A stretch of DNA of 54,307 nt from Thermoplasmata archaeon (GCA_020348445.1 CP070751.1:4137872-4192178); one strand, 5' to 3'. Shown: positions 25,510 to 34,623, counted from the stretch's first letter. Numbers and translations: made by a program. Notes: generated by a model from the letters alone, not told the origin.

Positions 25510-27519
25510 ATGGCAAGGTCAATTGCTGAGGAACTGGCAAAGAAGCAAAAGGAAATCTCGGTCTCGGAGTTCTTCGAAAGAAACAAACATATCCTTGGTT
25601 TTGATACATTAACAAGATCCCTTTTAACTGCAGTAAAAGAAGGTGTTGATAATTCCCTTGATGCCTGCGAGGAGGCCAACATCCTTCCCGAGATATTTGT
25701 GGAGATAAAGCAAGTATCAAGAAACGAATATTTGCTGATTTCAGAGGACAACGGCCCAGGTATAGTGAAAAAGCAGATTCCACATATCTTCGGGAGATTA
25801 CTTTACGGCTCCAGGTTTCATGCAATAAGACAATCAAGAGGACAGCAGGGAATCGGAATTTCTGCAGCTGTTATGCATGGGCAACTCACAACCGGCAAGC
25901 CCACCAAGGTCAAATCAAAGACATCAAAAGAGGATGTGGCCCACGAGATCACTTTGATGATGGACACCAAGAGAAACAGACCCGAGGTTCTCAAGCAGGA
26001 CTTCGTGATATGGGAGGGAAAGGAGCATGGAACAAGGGTTGAGATACACCTAAAAGGCAAGTATATAAAGGGCAAACAGTCAGTGTTCGAGTACTTAAAG
26101 GGAACGGCCATTGTAAATCCCCACGCTCAGGTGACATTGATTGAGCCCGATAACACAAAAACAGAATTTAAAAGGGTCACTGACAAGATGCCTCCTACAA
26201 CAAAGGAGATCAAACCCCATCCTGAGGGTATAGAATTGGGTATACTCATGAAGATGGCCAAGGCAACAAAAGCCAAGAGGATGACATCATTTTTAACACA
26301 GGATTTCTCTAGAATCTCCAGTCGAGTTGCAAAGGAGATATGCGAGAAGGCTGAAATCGAGCCCACCATGAGGCCGACAAGGTTGAAGCTGGACAGTGCA
26401 AAGAGGGTGATAGATGCCATAAAACAAGTAAAGATCATGTCCCCACAAACAGATTGTCTTTCACCCATTGGAGAGCTTCTCATAAAGAAGGGCCTGAAGA
26501 ACGTACTGGAAGATCAGAGACCTGATTTCTATGCGCCGCCTGTGACAAGGGATCCAGGGGTGTACTCGGGCAATCCGTTTCAGGTAGAGGTGGGTGTGGT
26601 GCATGGAGGTGATTTACCCTCAGATGCGCCTGTCAAGATACTCAGGTTCGCAAATAGGGTGCCCCTTCTGTACCAGCAGGGAGGCTGTGCATGTACTAAA
26701 GCGGTTGAGAATGTGGACTGGCGGCGCTACGGCCTTGAGCAGAGGGGGGGAAAGGGCATACCCTATGGACCTGCCATAATCCTGGTCCATGTGGCCTCAA
26801 CAAAGATCCCCTTCACCTCAGAAGCAAAGGAGGCCATTGCAGAAATACCCGAGATTAGAGAGGAGATAGAGTGGGCCTTAAGAAGATGCGCAAGAAGATT
26901 ACAGATTCATATCAAGAAGAAGGTGAGAAAGAAGAAGACCAGGGAGAAGTTCGACATCGTACAGACTATCCTGCCCAAGATCGCGGAAAAATCTGCTAAG
27001 ATAGTGGGAAAGCCCGTGCCCAAACTTGAGCCCATCATCACCAAGATCATGGATGTTGTGTGGATCGACGATCTAGTTGAGTATGAGAAGGGAAAACATA
27101 ACGTGACAATCAGTCTATACAACTATACATCCTCAAGAAAGAAGTTCAATTTGTACGCTGTTGTTCCCGAGGGCTCAATCGATGAAAAGAGCATAAGTCT
27201 AAAACCTACAAGGATAAGAAAGAGCGGCAAGATAAGATGGGAGCTAAGAGCAATTCCCAGCACTGAGAAAATAGACATCACATTCAGGTTAAAGGGTCTT
27301 GACAAGGACGATTTCGACGAGGCCGAAATCTATGTTTCAGGAATCAATCCCGTTCAGGTGATAGGAGCCGAACCCCTACCTGGAGATTGGGATCTGGACG
27401 AGGAGATCCAGGAGCCCTCCACGCTGGATGATTTCATAGAGGAGGAACAGGGGGATGAGGAGATGGAGGTCATTGGTGAGGCTGACGAAGAGGTGGAGGA
27501 GGTGATGGAGAATGACTGA
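25510..27519 (+). CDS. top6B: DNA topoisomerase VI subunit B
   Basis: 669 residues. Top6B is the ATPase subunit of the archaeal type IIB topoisomerase that relaxes and decatenates DNA. The Bergerat (GHKL) nucleotide site is clear: [12 protein letters not shown] (Glu44, Asn48), EDNGPGI (about 79-85) and [14 protein letters not shown] (111-124). A helix-2-turn-helix region and a transducer domain (PLLYQQGGC) follow, then an extra C-terminal Ig-like region and an acidic tail (about 600-669) as in euryarchaeal enzymes. ATG 25510 is chosen because AGGAGA lies nine bases upstream; GTG 25501 would be too close to it. The end overlaps top6A by eight bases. Confidence 0.96.
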   Translation: MARSIAEELAKKQKEISVSEFFERNKHILGFDTLTRSLLTAVKEGVDNSLDACEEANILPEIFVEIKQVSRNEYLLISEDNGPGIVKKQIPHIFGRLLYGSRFHAIRQSRGQQGIGISAAVMHGQLTTGKPTKVKSKTSKEDVAHEITLMMDTKRNRPEVLKQDFVIWEGKEHGTRVEIHLKGKYIKGKQSVFEYLKGTAIVNPHAQVTLIEPDNTKTEFKRVTDKMPPTTKEIKPHPEGIELGILMKMAKATKAKRMTSFLTQDFSRISSRVAKEICEKAEIEPTMRPTRLKLDSAKRVIDAIKQVKIMSPQTDCLSPIGELLIKKGLKNVLEDQRPDFYAPPVTRDPGVYSGNPFQVEVGVVHGGDLPSDAPVKILRFANRVPLLYQQGGCACTKAVENVDWRRYGLEQRGGKGIPYGPAIILVHVASTKIPFTSEAKEAIAEIPEIREEIEWALRRCARRLQIHIKKKVRKKKTREKFDIVQTILPKIAEKSAKIVGKPVPKLEPIITKIMDVVWIDDLVEYEKGKHNVTISLYNYTSSRKKFNLYAVVPEGSIDEKSISLKPTRIRKSGKIRWELRAIPSTEKIDITFRLKGLDKDDFDEAEIYVSGINPVQVIGAEPLPGDWDLDEEIQEPSTLDDFIEEEQGDEEMEVIGEADEEVEEVMEND

Positions 27520-28606
27520 GGCAAGGTATAAGAATGCGGTAACAGAACTGGAGGATATTGCATCCGATATCTACAAACAGATGGACAAGGGCAAGATTCC
27601 CAGCATGAAGATCCCTGTTCGCACCAAGGCCAATATCAAGTTCTCGAGAAAGAACCATGTGTGGACATTGGGTAAATCCATGGGTGCAAGAAGCGCAAAG
27701 AAACTCAACGGAGCGTACATGTTGCTTCGAACATTGCATATGATGGAGTTTATCGAGGATATGATCTCCAATTCGCGCTCTTCAACTCTAAGGGAGATGT
27801 ACTACATCTCCGAGGGCTGGGAGCAGGCCAAATTCTCCACGCAGAACGAATCCAACAAGCTTGCAGAGGATCTTGAGGCCATAACTGGCTGCATGCGGGA
27901 GGATTTCAAGCTGCGGCCCGAGGAGGATGGCGCAAGGGTCATAGGCAACATCACATTAGAGGAAGTGAATAGAAAAGGCCAGAAGAAGAAGATCAACTGC
28001 CGAGACGATGTCGGGGATTCTGGATATGGTATCCCGTACAATGTGGAGAAGGACAAGATAAAATTCAAAGATATTGGAGTAAAATTCATTATAGCAATCG
28101 AGACCGGTGGTATGTTCGATAGGCTCGTGGAAAACGGATTCGACGAGACGGCATCGGCACTTCTTCTACATCTCAAGGGCCAGCCAGCAAGAAGCACAAG
28201 ACGCTTTGTAAAGCGTCTATCAGTGGAGCACAATCTGCCTGTCGCCGTGTTCACCGATGGTGATCCATGGTCATTTCGGATCTTTGCCTCCGTTGCCTAC
28301 GGAGCCATAAATACCGCCTATATATCCGAATATCTGGCAACACCTACAACAGAATACATCGGCATTACGGCCTCGGACATCCTAAACTACGAACTTCCAA
28401 GCGACAAGCTCAACGAACAGGATATAAGGGCATTAAAAGCCGAGCTTTCTGATCCCAGGTTCAAGGGGCAGTTCTGGAAAAACGAAATCGAACTAATGTT
28501 GGATATAAAAAAGAAAGCCGAGCAGCAGGCCCTGGCCAAATACGGCCTTGACTTTGTCACAGACAAATACCTGCCAGATAAGCTGGGTGAAATGGGACTC
28601 ATGTGA
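27512..28606 (+). CDS. top6A: DNA topoisomerase VI subunit A
   Basis: 364 residues, the Spo11-related cleavage subunit. The catalytic tyrosine pair is Tyr97-Tyr98 in [12 protein letters not shown] within the winged-helix (CAP) domain. The Toprim domain has [11 protein letters not shown] (Glu for metal) and [11 protein letters not shown] (DxD). It pairs with Top6B to form the A2B2 heterotetramer. The start is coupled to top6B by an eight-base overlap, with a purine-rich GGAGGTGATGGAGA upstream. The presence of topoisomerase VI argues against Thermoplasma-type relatives that use gyrase only. Confidence 0.96.
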   Translation: MTEARYKNAVTELEDIASDIYKQMDKGKIPSMKIPVRTKANIKFSRKNHVWTLGKSMGARSAKKLNGAYMLLRTLHMMEFIEDMISNSRSSTLREMYYISEGWEQAKFSTQNESNKLAEDLEAITGCMREDFKLRPEEDGARVIGNITLEEVNRKGQKKKINCRDDVGDSGYGIPYNVEKDKIKFKDIGVKFIIAIETGGMFDRLVENGFDETASALLLHLKGQPARSTRRFVKRLSVEHNLPVAVFTDGDPWSFRIFASVAYGAINTAYISEYLATPTTEYIGITASDILNYELPSDKLNEQDIRALKAELSDPRFKGQFWKNEIELMLDIKKKAEQQALAKYGLDFVTDKYLPDKLGEMGLM

Positions 28607-28626
28607 TCTTTTTTGTGGTGCGGGAC

Positions 28627-29394
28627 ATGAACTTCGTGGGAATCGACCTGTCCTGGGGAGTTACTTCTCCAAAACCCAATAGGACAGCTGCAGGGGTACT
28701 TACAGAGAATTGCGAGCTTGTGGCAAATGCCCTGCTCACAACAGATGATGATATATTAGAATTCATAAAAAATTACCTGGATGAAGGCTGCATCGTGGGT
28801 ATAGACGCACCCCTTGTTATTCCTCCCAATGTGAAACAGAGGGAATGTGAGAGGCAACTTCTCTTATGCAAAATCGCGGTTTTTCCGGGGAACAGGGCCT
28901 GGTTTGTGAGAGCTTTCGGCGGCGTGCGCGGTGAGATTCTTGTTGATAGGCTAAAGGAGTGCAATTTGCAGTTAAGGGATTTTATTGAACCTAAAAAGAG
29001 AACTTCTGCGGTTCTGGAGGTCTACCCGTACGCCTCATGGAGGGTCCTTTTCGAAGGTGATACAGTCCCAAAGTACAAGAACACCACCAGAAAGAGGAAA
29101 ATCCAGGGTTTGACGCAGTTGAGAAAAAAGCTATTTGAGATCGATTCGCCGAGGAAGTTGAGAATCCCAAAAAATCTAGATCATAAATTGGATGTGGATT
29201 TAAATTCCCTTGATAGCGGCTCGCTTGACCAGCTGGGTGACCTTCTTGACGCAACAATAGCCGCATACACCGTCTTGATGTACTGGCATTTTGGGGATGA
29301 GAAATGTGTTGTGCTCGGTGATTTGAGACGCGGCTTTATTTTAACGCTGGCTAGTGATTGCTTGAGGAAAACAGCCTTTAAAAGAAAATATTAA
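28627..29394 (+). CDS. DUF429 protein (RNase H-like fold)
   Basis: 255 residues. MNFVGIDLSWG at the start and VGIDAPLVIPP are signatures of DUF429, which has an RNase H-like fold and no known reaction. Later come RECERQLL, AVLEVYPYASW and DLLDATIAAYTVLMYW with the conserved acidic DAxxAA helix. ATG 28627 is chosen because family members begin at this point; GTG codons at 28603, 28615 and 28618 are alternatives, of which 28603 would overlap top6A by four bases. It lies directly after top6A on the same strand and may be co-transcribed. Confidence 0.85.
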   Translation: MNFVGIDLSWGVTSPKPNRTAAGVLTENCELVANALLTTDDDILEFIKNYLDEGCIVGIDAPLVIPPNVKQRECERQLLLCKIAVFPGNRAWFVRAFGGVRGEILVDRLKECNLQLRDFIEPKKRTSAVLEVYPYASWRVLFEGDTVPKYKNTTRKRKIQGLTQLRKKLFEIDSPRKLRIPKNLDHKLDVDLNSLDSGSLDQLGDLLDATIAAYTVLMYWHFGDEKCVVLGDLRRGFILTLASDCLRKTAFKRKY

Positions 29395-29412
29395 ATATAA
29401 TTGGTCTTATCC

Positions 29413-30555
29413 ATGCGGTTTGAGGCCCAAATATCGGAGAATCAGAGAAATCAGTTGGTGCATAGTATGGCTGTAAAGGACAAGGGTAAGAAAAGAATGC
29501 AGGGTGTGATGCTACTTTCGGTTTTATCGTTCGCTTTGGGTTTTATATTGATCGGGGCTGGGATATTTTCTGTTGTCACAAATTCTGACTCTATAATGAG
29601 CAACATAAACCTTGTTGCTCAACAGGATGTGACTGCAGCTGCCGCAGCATCCATGATCATTTCAATAATATTTTTCTTTATAGGTCTTGGACTTTGGTTT
29701 ACCAGGGGATGGGCAAAATCGATACTGCTTATATTTGCCGGGCTGGGTCTTATTTATTTCATTTTACGGGGACTATTTATTGCCTCCTCAGTTGCCAGTT
29801 CCCGGGACGGTATCACCTCCTCGGAGACCATAGGTTCCGGCATCACGGCAATCTGTCTTGTGGCATCGATATTTATTCTGTGGTACTTTACGCGGCAAAG
29901 CGTGATCATATTGTTTGAGGCAAAGGAGATGAAGCTCACAAAAAGGAAGATCAGAGCAATAGAGGAAAAAATAGAGCTGGGAAGGCAGAGATGCAATGCA
30001 GGGGAAATTTCAAAGGCTGAGCTGTCGAAATTGAGATCAGACTGTATTGCCGAAGAAAGGCTTCTTCGAGCCAAGATCAGGCATTTCGAGAAACTGCGCC
30101 TTTCCAGGGAAAGGAAAATCAAGGAAAAAGTGGAAGGAAGAAAAAAGGCAAAGGAGGAAAAACAGGCTAAGAAGGAGAAAAAGCTGGCAGAGAAGGAGAA
30201 GAAGGCTGAAGAGAAAGTAGGGTTTGAATGCCCGGATTGCGGTGCCGACGTTAAAGAAGATGAAACCGTCTGTCCAAAATGCGGAGCAGAGTTCGAAGAG
30301 GAGGAAGAGGAAAAGCCCAAAAAGAAGAAGGCCAAAGGCGAAGAGAAGGAAGAGAAGGAAGAGGAAAAACCCAAAAAAAAGAAGCCTAAAGGTGAGGAGG
30401 AGGAAGAAGAAAGGGAAAAGAAATCCAAGAAGAAATCCAAAAAGAGGAAGGCCAAAGATGAGGAGGAGGAAGAAGAAACGGAAAAGAAATCCAAGAAGAA
30501 ATCCAAAAAGAGGAAGACCAAAGACGAGGAAGTGGAAGAAGAGGCAGAAGAGTGA
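29413..30555 (+). CDS. Four-span membrane protein with coiled coil, zinc ribbon and Lys/Glu repeat tail
   Basis: 380 residues. Four hydrophobic segments lie between about residues 33 and 175, then a long charged helix (KLTKRKIRAIEEKIELGRQR onward), resembling the SHOCT-like helical element (CNAGEISKAELSKLR). A zinc ribbon CPDCGADVKEDETVCPKCG (about 275-293) follows, then about 85 residues of Lys/Glu/Ser repeats. The tail could bind nucleic acids or other proteins. A TTG at 29401 is a possible alternative start. No enzymatic family is recognised. The strong Lys/Glu bias produces long apparent reading frames on the other strand that are not genes. Confidence 0.78.
   Translation: MRFEAQISENQRNQLVHSMAVKDKGKKRMQGVMLLSVLSFALGFILIGAGIFSVVTNSDSIMSNINLVAQQDVTAAAAASMIISIIFFFIGLGLWFTRGWAKSILLIFAGLGLIYFILRGLFIASSVASSRDGITSSETIGSGITAICLVASIFILWYFTRQSVIILFEAKEMKLTKRKIRAIEEKIELGRQRCNAGEISKAELSKLRSDCIAEERLLRAKIRHFEKLRLSRERKIKEKVEGRKKAKEEKQAKKEKKLAEKEKKAEEKVGFECPDCGADVKEDETVCPKCGAEFEEEEEEKPKKKKAKGEEKEEKEEEKPKKKKPKGEEEEEEREKKSKKKSKKRKAKDEEEEEETEKKSKKKSKKRKTKDEEVEEEAEE
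30421..30552 (+). repeat. Two tandem 66-bp coding repeats
   Basis: Units begin at 30421 and 30487 with the same 20-base start AAATCCAAGAAGAAATCCAA; each encodes a KSKKKSKKRKxKDEEEEEE-type block. A more diverged copy precedes them. Evidence of recent unequal expansion of the tail. Confidence 0.7.
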
Positions 30556-30615
30556 GAAAAAAAGCCATATATTGACGGTGATTGCTGAATACTCTTAGAT
30601 ACACGAATCCTAAAG

Positions 30616-30623
30616 TTTATATA
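30616..30623 (+). promoter_or_regulatory. TATA box of the 30647 gene (leaderless)
   Basis: TTTATATA is centred about 27 bases before the ATG at 30647, and no Shine-Dalgarno site is present, which fits a leaderless transcript. Confidence 0.5.
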
Positions 30624-30646
30624 CGGGCATGTAGGTCTATATTTGT

Positions 30647-31792
30647 ATGCCTGTCGATGACATTAGAGATACGTTGCTGACAGTGGTCTTTATAGTCGGA
30701 GTTATTGTGATTACTATTATGGTTTTTAGAATAATGCTTAAGGTTCGTCGGGGTTCAAAACCTAAAAATATGAAGGAGCCCAGGGTTTTGAAGGCTGTTT
30801 CTGCCACTCCAGATATGGACGACCTGTTCAATGCAATCACTTCCTCCAGAAGAATAGCCACGGATTTAAAGAGAAGAGGAATCGATACAAGCTCGGCTGA
30901 TGACTTGATTTCAAAGGCCAGTGAAGAATACGAGATTGGAAGGGAAGCTAAGGCAAAATTGTACATAAGTGAGGCCAAAGAGCTGCTTTTAAGATCAAAG
31001 AAAGAATGGGACGAAAAGACCGGTTTTGATGTGGTTCCCATAACTTCGACCATGGGGGAGAAACCCACTCTGAAAAAAACTCTGGATGTAGCGGATGAAG
31101 CGAGCCTAAGTACCTCAGAACCTGTCAAGCCCGATGAGGTTTTCCCAGAGCTTAAGAAAGCAGAAAAGAAAAAGCCAGATAACTACCTCCCCTCGAAATT
31201 TACGATATCCTTGGCGGGTACAGCAATCGAGAATGCCCAAAGGGAGGGTGCAAACGTGGGCGAGGCCCAAAGATACCTTATAGAGGCCAAAGCCTACTTT
31301 GATCGCGAGGATTACGACGGTGCTTTTAAATCGGCCCTATGCTCCAAGAGGGAAGCCGAAGCACTTCTTGGAATGGCTCCAACTACGGGGGAGGAGAGAA
31401 AGAGGGTGATGTCGGACTTGGCCATGGACACCGAGGAACTCAAGATATGCTCAATTTGCGGCAAGAATAGAATCCCTTACATTTGCATCGAGGTCGCGGG
31501 AGGAGAAGAGGCGACATGCAAAGAATGTTATGACAGGTCCATGGGAAAGATCGCATTGGAAGAAAAAAAGCTACCACCGCCACCACCTCCACCGCCTGAA
31601 GAAAAAGAGGAGGAAAAGGGGGAAGAGCAGAACTTCTGCCCCAACTGCGGTGCAAAGGTGAAAGAAGATGATGTTTTTTGCGGGAAATGTGGCAAACCGG
31701 TACAGGAGGAGTTAAAATGCGCGGGGTGCGGGACGAAGATTGAGCCAGGAGATGTTTTCTGCAGAAAATGCGGGGCTAGGATGGTTACTTAG
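30647..31792 (+). CDS. Membrane-anchored helical protein with three zinc-binding motifs
   Basis: 381 residues. One N-terminal membrane helix (about 8-29) precedes two helical, TPR-like segments (about 60-125 and 190-250), both with a pattern like EYEIGREAKAKLYISEAKELL. Then come a CSICG...CKEC pair, a Pro-rich linker (PPPPPPPP) and two zinc ribbons (CPNCGAKVKEDDVFCGKCG and CAGCGTKIEPGDVFCRKCG). It looks like a scaffold anchored in the membrane with its zinc ribbons in the cytoplasm. It converges on the JAMM gene with only 15 bases between the stops; no shared operon. Function unknown. Confidence 0.82.
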   Translation: MPVDDIRDTLLTVVFIVGVIVITIMVFRIMLKVRRGSKPKNMKEPRVLKAVSATPDMDDLFNAITSSRRIATDLKRRGIDTSSADDLISKASEEYEIGREAKAKLYISEAKELLLRSKKEWDEKTGFDVVPITSTMGEKPTLKKTLDVADEASLSTSEPVKPDEVFPELKKAEKKKPDNYLPSKFTISLAGTAIENAQREGANVGEAQRYLIEAKAYFDREDYDGAFKSALCSKREAEALLGMAPTTGEERKRVMSDLAMDTEELKICSICGKNRIPYICIEVAGGEEATCKECYDRSMGKIALEEKKLPPPPPPPPEEKEEEKGEEQNFCPNCGAKVKEDDVFCGKCGKPVQEELKCAGCGTKIEPGDVFCRKCGARMVT

Positions 31793-31807
31793 CCCAAAAA
31801 TAAATAA

Positions 31808-32851
31808 CTACTTTTTCTTCAAAGTCATTCTTCTTTTAGGCCTTGTATAGACCTTCTTTGGCATGCCCGAGGTTTCATCGAATTTAGTGTTTATACGCCC
31901 CAAATGGATTTCCTGTTCCTTTATCTCGGGAGAAAGATGCTTTTCAAATTCTGAGTAATTCATGTCATTCCAGGTGAGGTAGACTATGTAGTCCGCGATC
32001 TCGTTTTTCATGGACTCTGCTGCTTGCTCCAAATCGATTTTGCCCTTTGGAACGTATATGGTGGGAGTCAGGTTCATTATGGCCTTTATGGTCAATTCGC
32101 CGCCATTTGGAGTTATCCTGAAGAAATTTCCCTTTCCCTCCGAAGAATCCCCAGTACTCTTTTCAAAGGGCAGTATGCGCAGCACATTGCCCAAAGGACC
32201 CTGCTGGATATTAACATCATCATCCAAAAGTTCCCTATCCAAATCCGAAATAAGCTTCTCCTCGATTTCTCTTATCATTTTTGCTAAATTAGGTTTTTTG
32301 TCAAAGCTTTGTTCATATTTCAGATGGACCTTGGAGTTTATCTGGCGCATATGGTCCTTGAAGTTGATTGAGTTCACAAGGTTCTCCTTGATCTTCTTGG
32401 GCTTCTTTCGTTGCATCATATAGCACTGTATGTTCTCTACATCTGTCACAATTGAAACGTAGTTCTTCATCTTGCTGGACCTGCTTTTCAGCATGGCGTC
32501 ATCAGTGCCTGAGTGAAAGAGCTCAGAAACACCATAGAGCTTACGAAACTCACCTGTTTCGAAATCCATCTTAAATGGATGCGAATGGTACAATCCAACA
32601 ATGCCCACATTCCTTGGGAACATAACGGCAAGTTTCGCCTCCTCGGCAGGATCAGATTCTGCGCTGTATCGGGACTGCCTCTTGTAATTTGTGCAGGGCA
32701 CTGCATCGCAGATGTAGACAGTATCCTCAGTAAAAAATCCAGTGAGCCAACCCAAAACCTCAAAACCATGCTCTCTGGCACCCTCCAGAGCATGCTCGGA
32801 TATAACCCGTTTTAGGTCGCGTTTCATCACCAGGTTTTTTTGCTCAGCCAT
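31808..32851 (-). CDS. JAMM/MPN+ metallopeptidase of the UFM1-like operon
   Basis: 347 residues. The N-terminal domain carries the JAMM zinc site: Glu31 in GFEVLGWLTG, His89 and His91 in GLYHSHPF, and Ser114 and Asp117 in FHSGTDDAML. About 22 residues separate the second His from the Ser (usually seven), an insertion as seen in some cytosolic JAMM enzymes. The C-terminal 190 residues are a charged helical and beta region of unknown family. In an operon with a ubiquitin-like modifier, E2 and E1, the probable role is to trim the modifier precursor and to remove it from targets. It is the last gene, 17 bases after E1, with GGAGTGA before its ATG. Confidence 0.88.
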   Translation of the reverse strand: MAEQKNLVMKRDLKRVISEHALEGAREHGFEVLGWLTGFFTEDTVYICDAVPCTNYKRQSRYSAESDPAEEAKLAVMFPRNVGIVGLYHSHPFKMDFETGEFRKLYGVSELFHSGTDDAMLKSRSSKMKNYVSIVTDVENIQCYMMQRKKPKKIKENLVNSINFKDHMRQINSKVHLKYEQSFDKKPNLAKMIREIEEKLISDLDRELLDDDVNIQQGPLGNVLRILPFEKSTGDSSEGKGNFFRITPNGGELTIKAIMNLTPTIYVPKGKIDLEQAAESMKNEIADYIVYLTWNDMNYSEFEKHLSPEIKEQEIHLGRINTKFDETSGMPKKVYTRPKRRMTLKKK

Positions 32852-32868
32852 GATTTATTCACTCCGCT

Positions 32869-33750
32869 TTACTTGGTCATCTCGTCGAACATCTTGGCAG
32901 CTTCCTCGATTTTTCTGAGTTTTTCATCATCCAATTTATCCTTTGCCTCACCGCAGACAGGACATTTGGGGTCCCTCTCCCAATCGTACCTCTCTATCAC
33001 ACCCCTTATGCCGTTGTACATCAGATAATTGGCAACATCCCCGAATTCGAGTAGATACTTGAAGCCTTCCTGACACTGTAGGGCCGCGATTATGGTCATC
33101 GTGGTGGGAAGGGAGGTCAGGTGGCATATTCCAGTTTGTCTGTCCTTTCCAGGCTCCTCTAGTTCGAGGTAGAGCATCGGATCCTCTTTAACAGAAACTG
33201 TTTTTTCGGACTTTTCCTTTCCCAGACCCAAGGTGTGCCTGTGGCATCTGTAGCATGCTGTTTTTCCTGGTATCACCACCTGAACAGATCCTCTTATTCC
33301 GTCTAGGCTTGCTCCACCGTCTATGAACGTCCTCTTTTGCTCGACACATTTGGCGTTCATAAAAAGGCGAACACCGAAAGTGTCCACGCAGCCAAATATC
33401 ACATCCGATTTTCCCACCTCATCCATGAACGCTTTATACCCGTCCCCGGAGGTGATATTAAAGGGATGTGCAACGATATCGATTTGCTCATTGATCTCCA
33501 AGAGGTATTCCGAGAGTGCCTCCACCTTGAACTTGCCGATCTGATTGGGTTTGTATATCATCCTGTTCATGTTGGCCATCTCGAGAGTGTCATAGTCCAT
33601 GATAACCAATCTTCCAATGCCCACCCTTACTAAAATCTCGGCCACGGTGGCGCCCAGACCTCCCACTCCCACCACTAAGGCGCTCTTTTCGCGCAACTTC
33701 GAGAAATCGGCGAATTCAAATAGAGTCAGTCGCTGATATCTTTCGTCCAT
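32869..33750 (-). CDS. UBA5-like E1 activating enzyme
   Basis: 293 residues, a ThiF-fold E1. The nucleotide loop is VVGVGGLG (28-33), and MDYDTLEMANMNRMIYKP (51-68) is strikingly like human UBA5 (FDYDKVELANMNR). Asp123 lies in GCVDTF. Zinc is bound by Cys166, Cys169, Cys263 and Cys266 (CYRC, CPVC). The catalytic Cys is probably Cys209 in GICHLTSLPTTMTIIAA, which matches the UBA5 segment CAASLPTTMGVVAG around its active Cys. MoeB/ThiF enzymes do not share this segment. ATG 33750 is chosen over a TTG at 33759; the gene overlaps the end of the E2 by 25 bases. Confidence 0.92.
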   Translation of the reverse strand: MDERYQRLTLFEFADFSKLREKSALVVGVGGLGATVAEILVRVGIGRLVIMDYDTLEMANMNRMIYKPNQIGKFKVEALSEYLLEINEQIDIVAHPFNITSGDGYKAFMDEVGKSDVIFGCVDTFGVRLFMNAKCVEQKRTFIDGGASLDGIRGSVQVVIPGKTACYRCHRHTLGLGKEKSEKTVSVKEDPMLYLELEEPGKDRQTGICHLTSLPTTMTIIAALQCQEGFKYLLEFGDVANYLMYNGIRGVIERYDWERDPKCPVCGEAKDKLDDEKLRKIEEAAKMFDEMTK

Positions 33751-34229
33751 TGTAACCAACCTTTTTCTTTAAGATGGAAAATAACGCTCTGAAGCCAGTA
33801 GGACACCTCCCTTTTCAGATAAAGTGCGAGACTGCAGTGCTCGTTCCACCAGTAATTCTGCTCCATGTGCATGTCGCAGATGCGAAGGCCGAGGATAGGG
33901 TCATCAAGCTTTCTATCAGTGTAGCGCATGAGCTCCGGTATCCTTGCGGCAGGGGGAGTGTGCGGGTACGAATCAGTGAACACCAGTTCTATTAGGTAGT
34001 TTCTGCCCTCGGCTGTCAGGGTGCCCTCCCATCTTGTGGCATCATCGCCGATGGGTCTGATAGAGAACCACCTTTCCTCCTCCTGGTTCTTCTCCATGTA
34101 ATCAACGTACTGCATGTACTTCAAAAGAGCGTACTTCTCCTCTTTGACCCTAAGTGGCCACATCTCATTCCCGGGAGAAGCCACGGTTGAACATTGTAAG
34201 AAATAGAATAAATCAGGTTCTTGTTTCAC
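33726..34229 (-). CDS. UFC1-like E2 conjugating enzyme
   Basis: 167 residues, the length of UFC1. The segments line up with UFC1: WPLRVKEEKYALLKYM with its WxxRLKEEYxSLIRY, then ERWFSIRPI, TRWEGTL (UFC1 TRWFGKC), LVFTDSYPHTPPAARIPEL (UFC1 ITYPTTAPEIAVPEL), and GLRICDMHMEQNYWW (UFC1 GGKICLTDHFKPLW). Cys118 is the predicted thioester residue. As in UFC1 there is no HPN motif before it. The GTG start 34229 is supported because the N-terminal 22 residues still align. It follows the modifier gene by about 95 bases and overlaps the E1. Confidence 0.87.
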   Translation of the reverse strand: MKQEPDLFYFLQCSTVASPGNEMWPLRVKEEKYALLKYMQYVDYMEKNQEEERWFSIRPIGDDATRWEGTLTAEGRNYLIELVFTDSYPHTPPAARIPELMRYTDRKLDDPILGLRICDMHMEQNYWWNEHCSLALYLKREVSYWLQSVIFHLKEKGWLQWTKDISD

Positions 34230-34324
34230 GACATCACTTTTTTTATTTGACTAATTCAATATGACGATTACAAGAGCAATTAAATGTATGAAAGTCCTCT
34301 ACTAATTCTTTGTTTTCGATGGAA

Positions 34325-34585
34325 CTAGGTGCCCACAACAGATGGGTCTATGACATGGATATTCGTGCCCTGCTCGATGACTTTTTCAACGGTCCCGCCG
34401 GTAATCGGCGTTCCTGCAGGATATGTGGCACTGAGAATGCTGGGATCCTTGCCCTGTTTTTTTGCAGCCAAAACCAGTGCCTCCTGAAACAGCATCTCCT
34501 TTGGAACCTGGACCGTTACAACGGGCTTCTCCGGCTCTGAAATGAACGTGAAACGAAGTGCAACCTTATTGTCCATTCTAACCAT
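34325..34585 (-). CDS. UFM1-like ubiquitin-fold modifier
   Basis: 86 residues with a beta-grasp pattern. KVALRFTFISEP, VTVQVPKEMLFQEALVLAAKK and TPITGGTVEKVIEQGTNIHVI align with UFM1 segments KVSFKITLTSDP, LSVPESTPFTAVLKFAAEE and [20 protein letters not shown]. The end is PSVVGT; UFM1 ends DRVGSC and is trimmed to the Gly. Here removal of one Thr would expose Gly85. This single-Gly VG end differs from the GG end of SAMP, Urm1, ThiS and ubiquitin. The ATG has GGGAGTGA seven bases upstream. The gene heads the operon for E2, E1 and JAMM peptidase. Confidence 0.9.
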   Translation of the reverse strand: MVRMDNKVALRFTFISEPEKPVVTVQVPKEMLFQEALVLAAKKQGKDPSILSATYPAGTPITGGTVEKVIEQGTNIHVIDPSVVGT

Positions 34586-34623
34586 AATCTCACTCCCTGA
34601 TTGTTAGAATGATTGCGTTGAGG

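Noticed and set aside
29754..30521. A 255-codon Ser/Phe-rich reading frame on the minus strand
   Set aside because: It is the antisense of the Lys/Glu-rich tail and membrane part of the 29413 gene, with no domain or ribosome site of its own.
32869..34585. Reading the E1 and modifier as a MoeB/ThiF sulfur-transfer pair with a SAMP or ThiS protein
   Set aside because: The modifier ends VGT, not GG; an E2 with a plausible catalytic Cys is in the same operon; and the E1 has UBA5-type sequence around its catalytic Cys.
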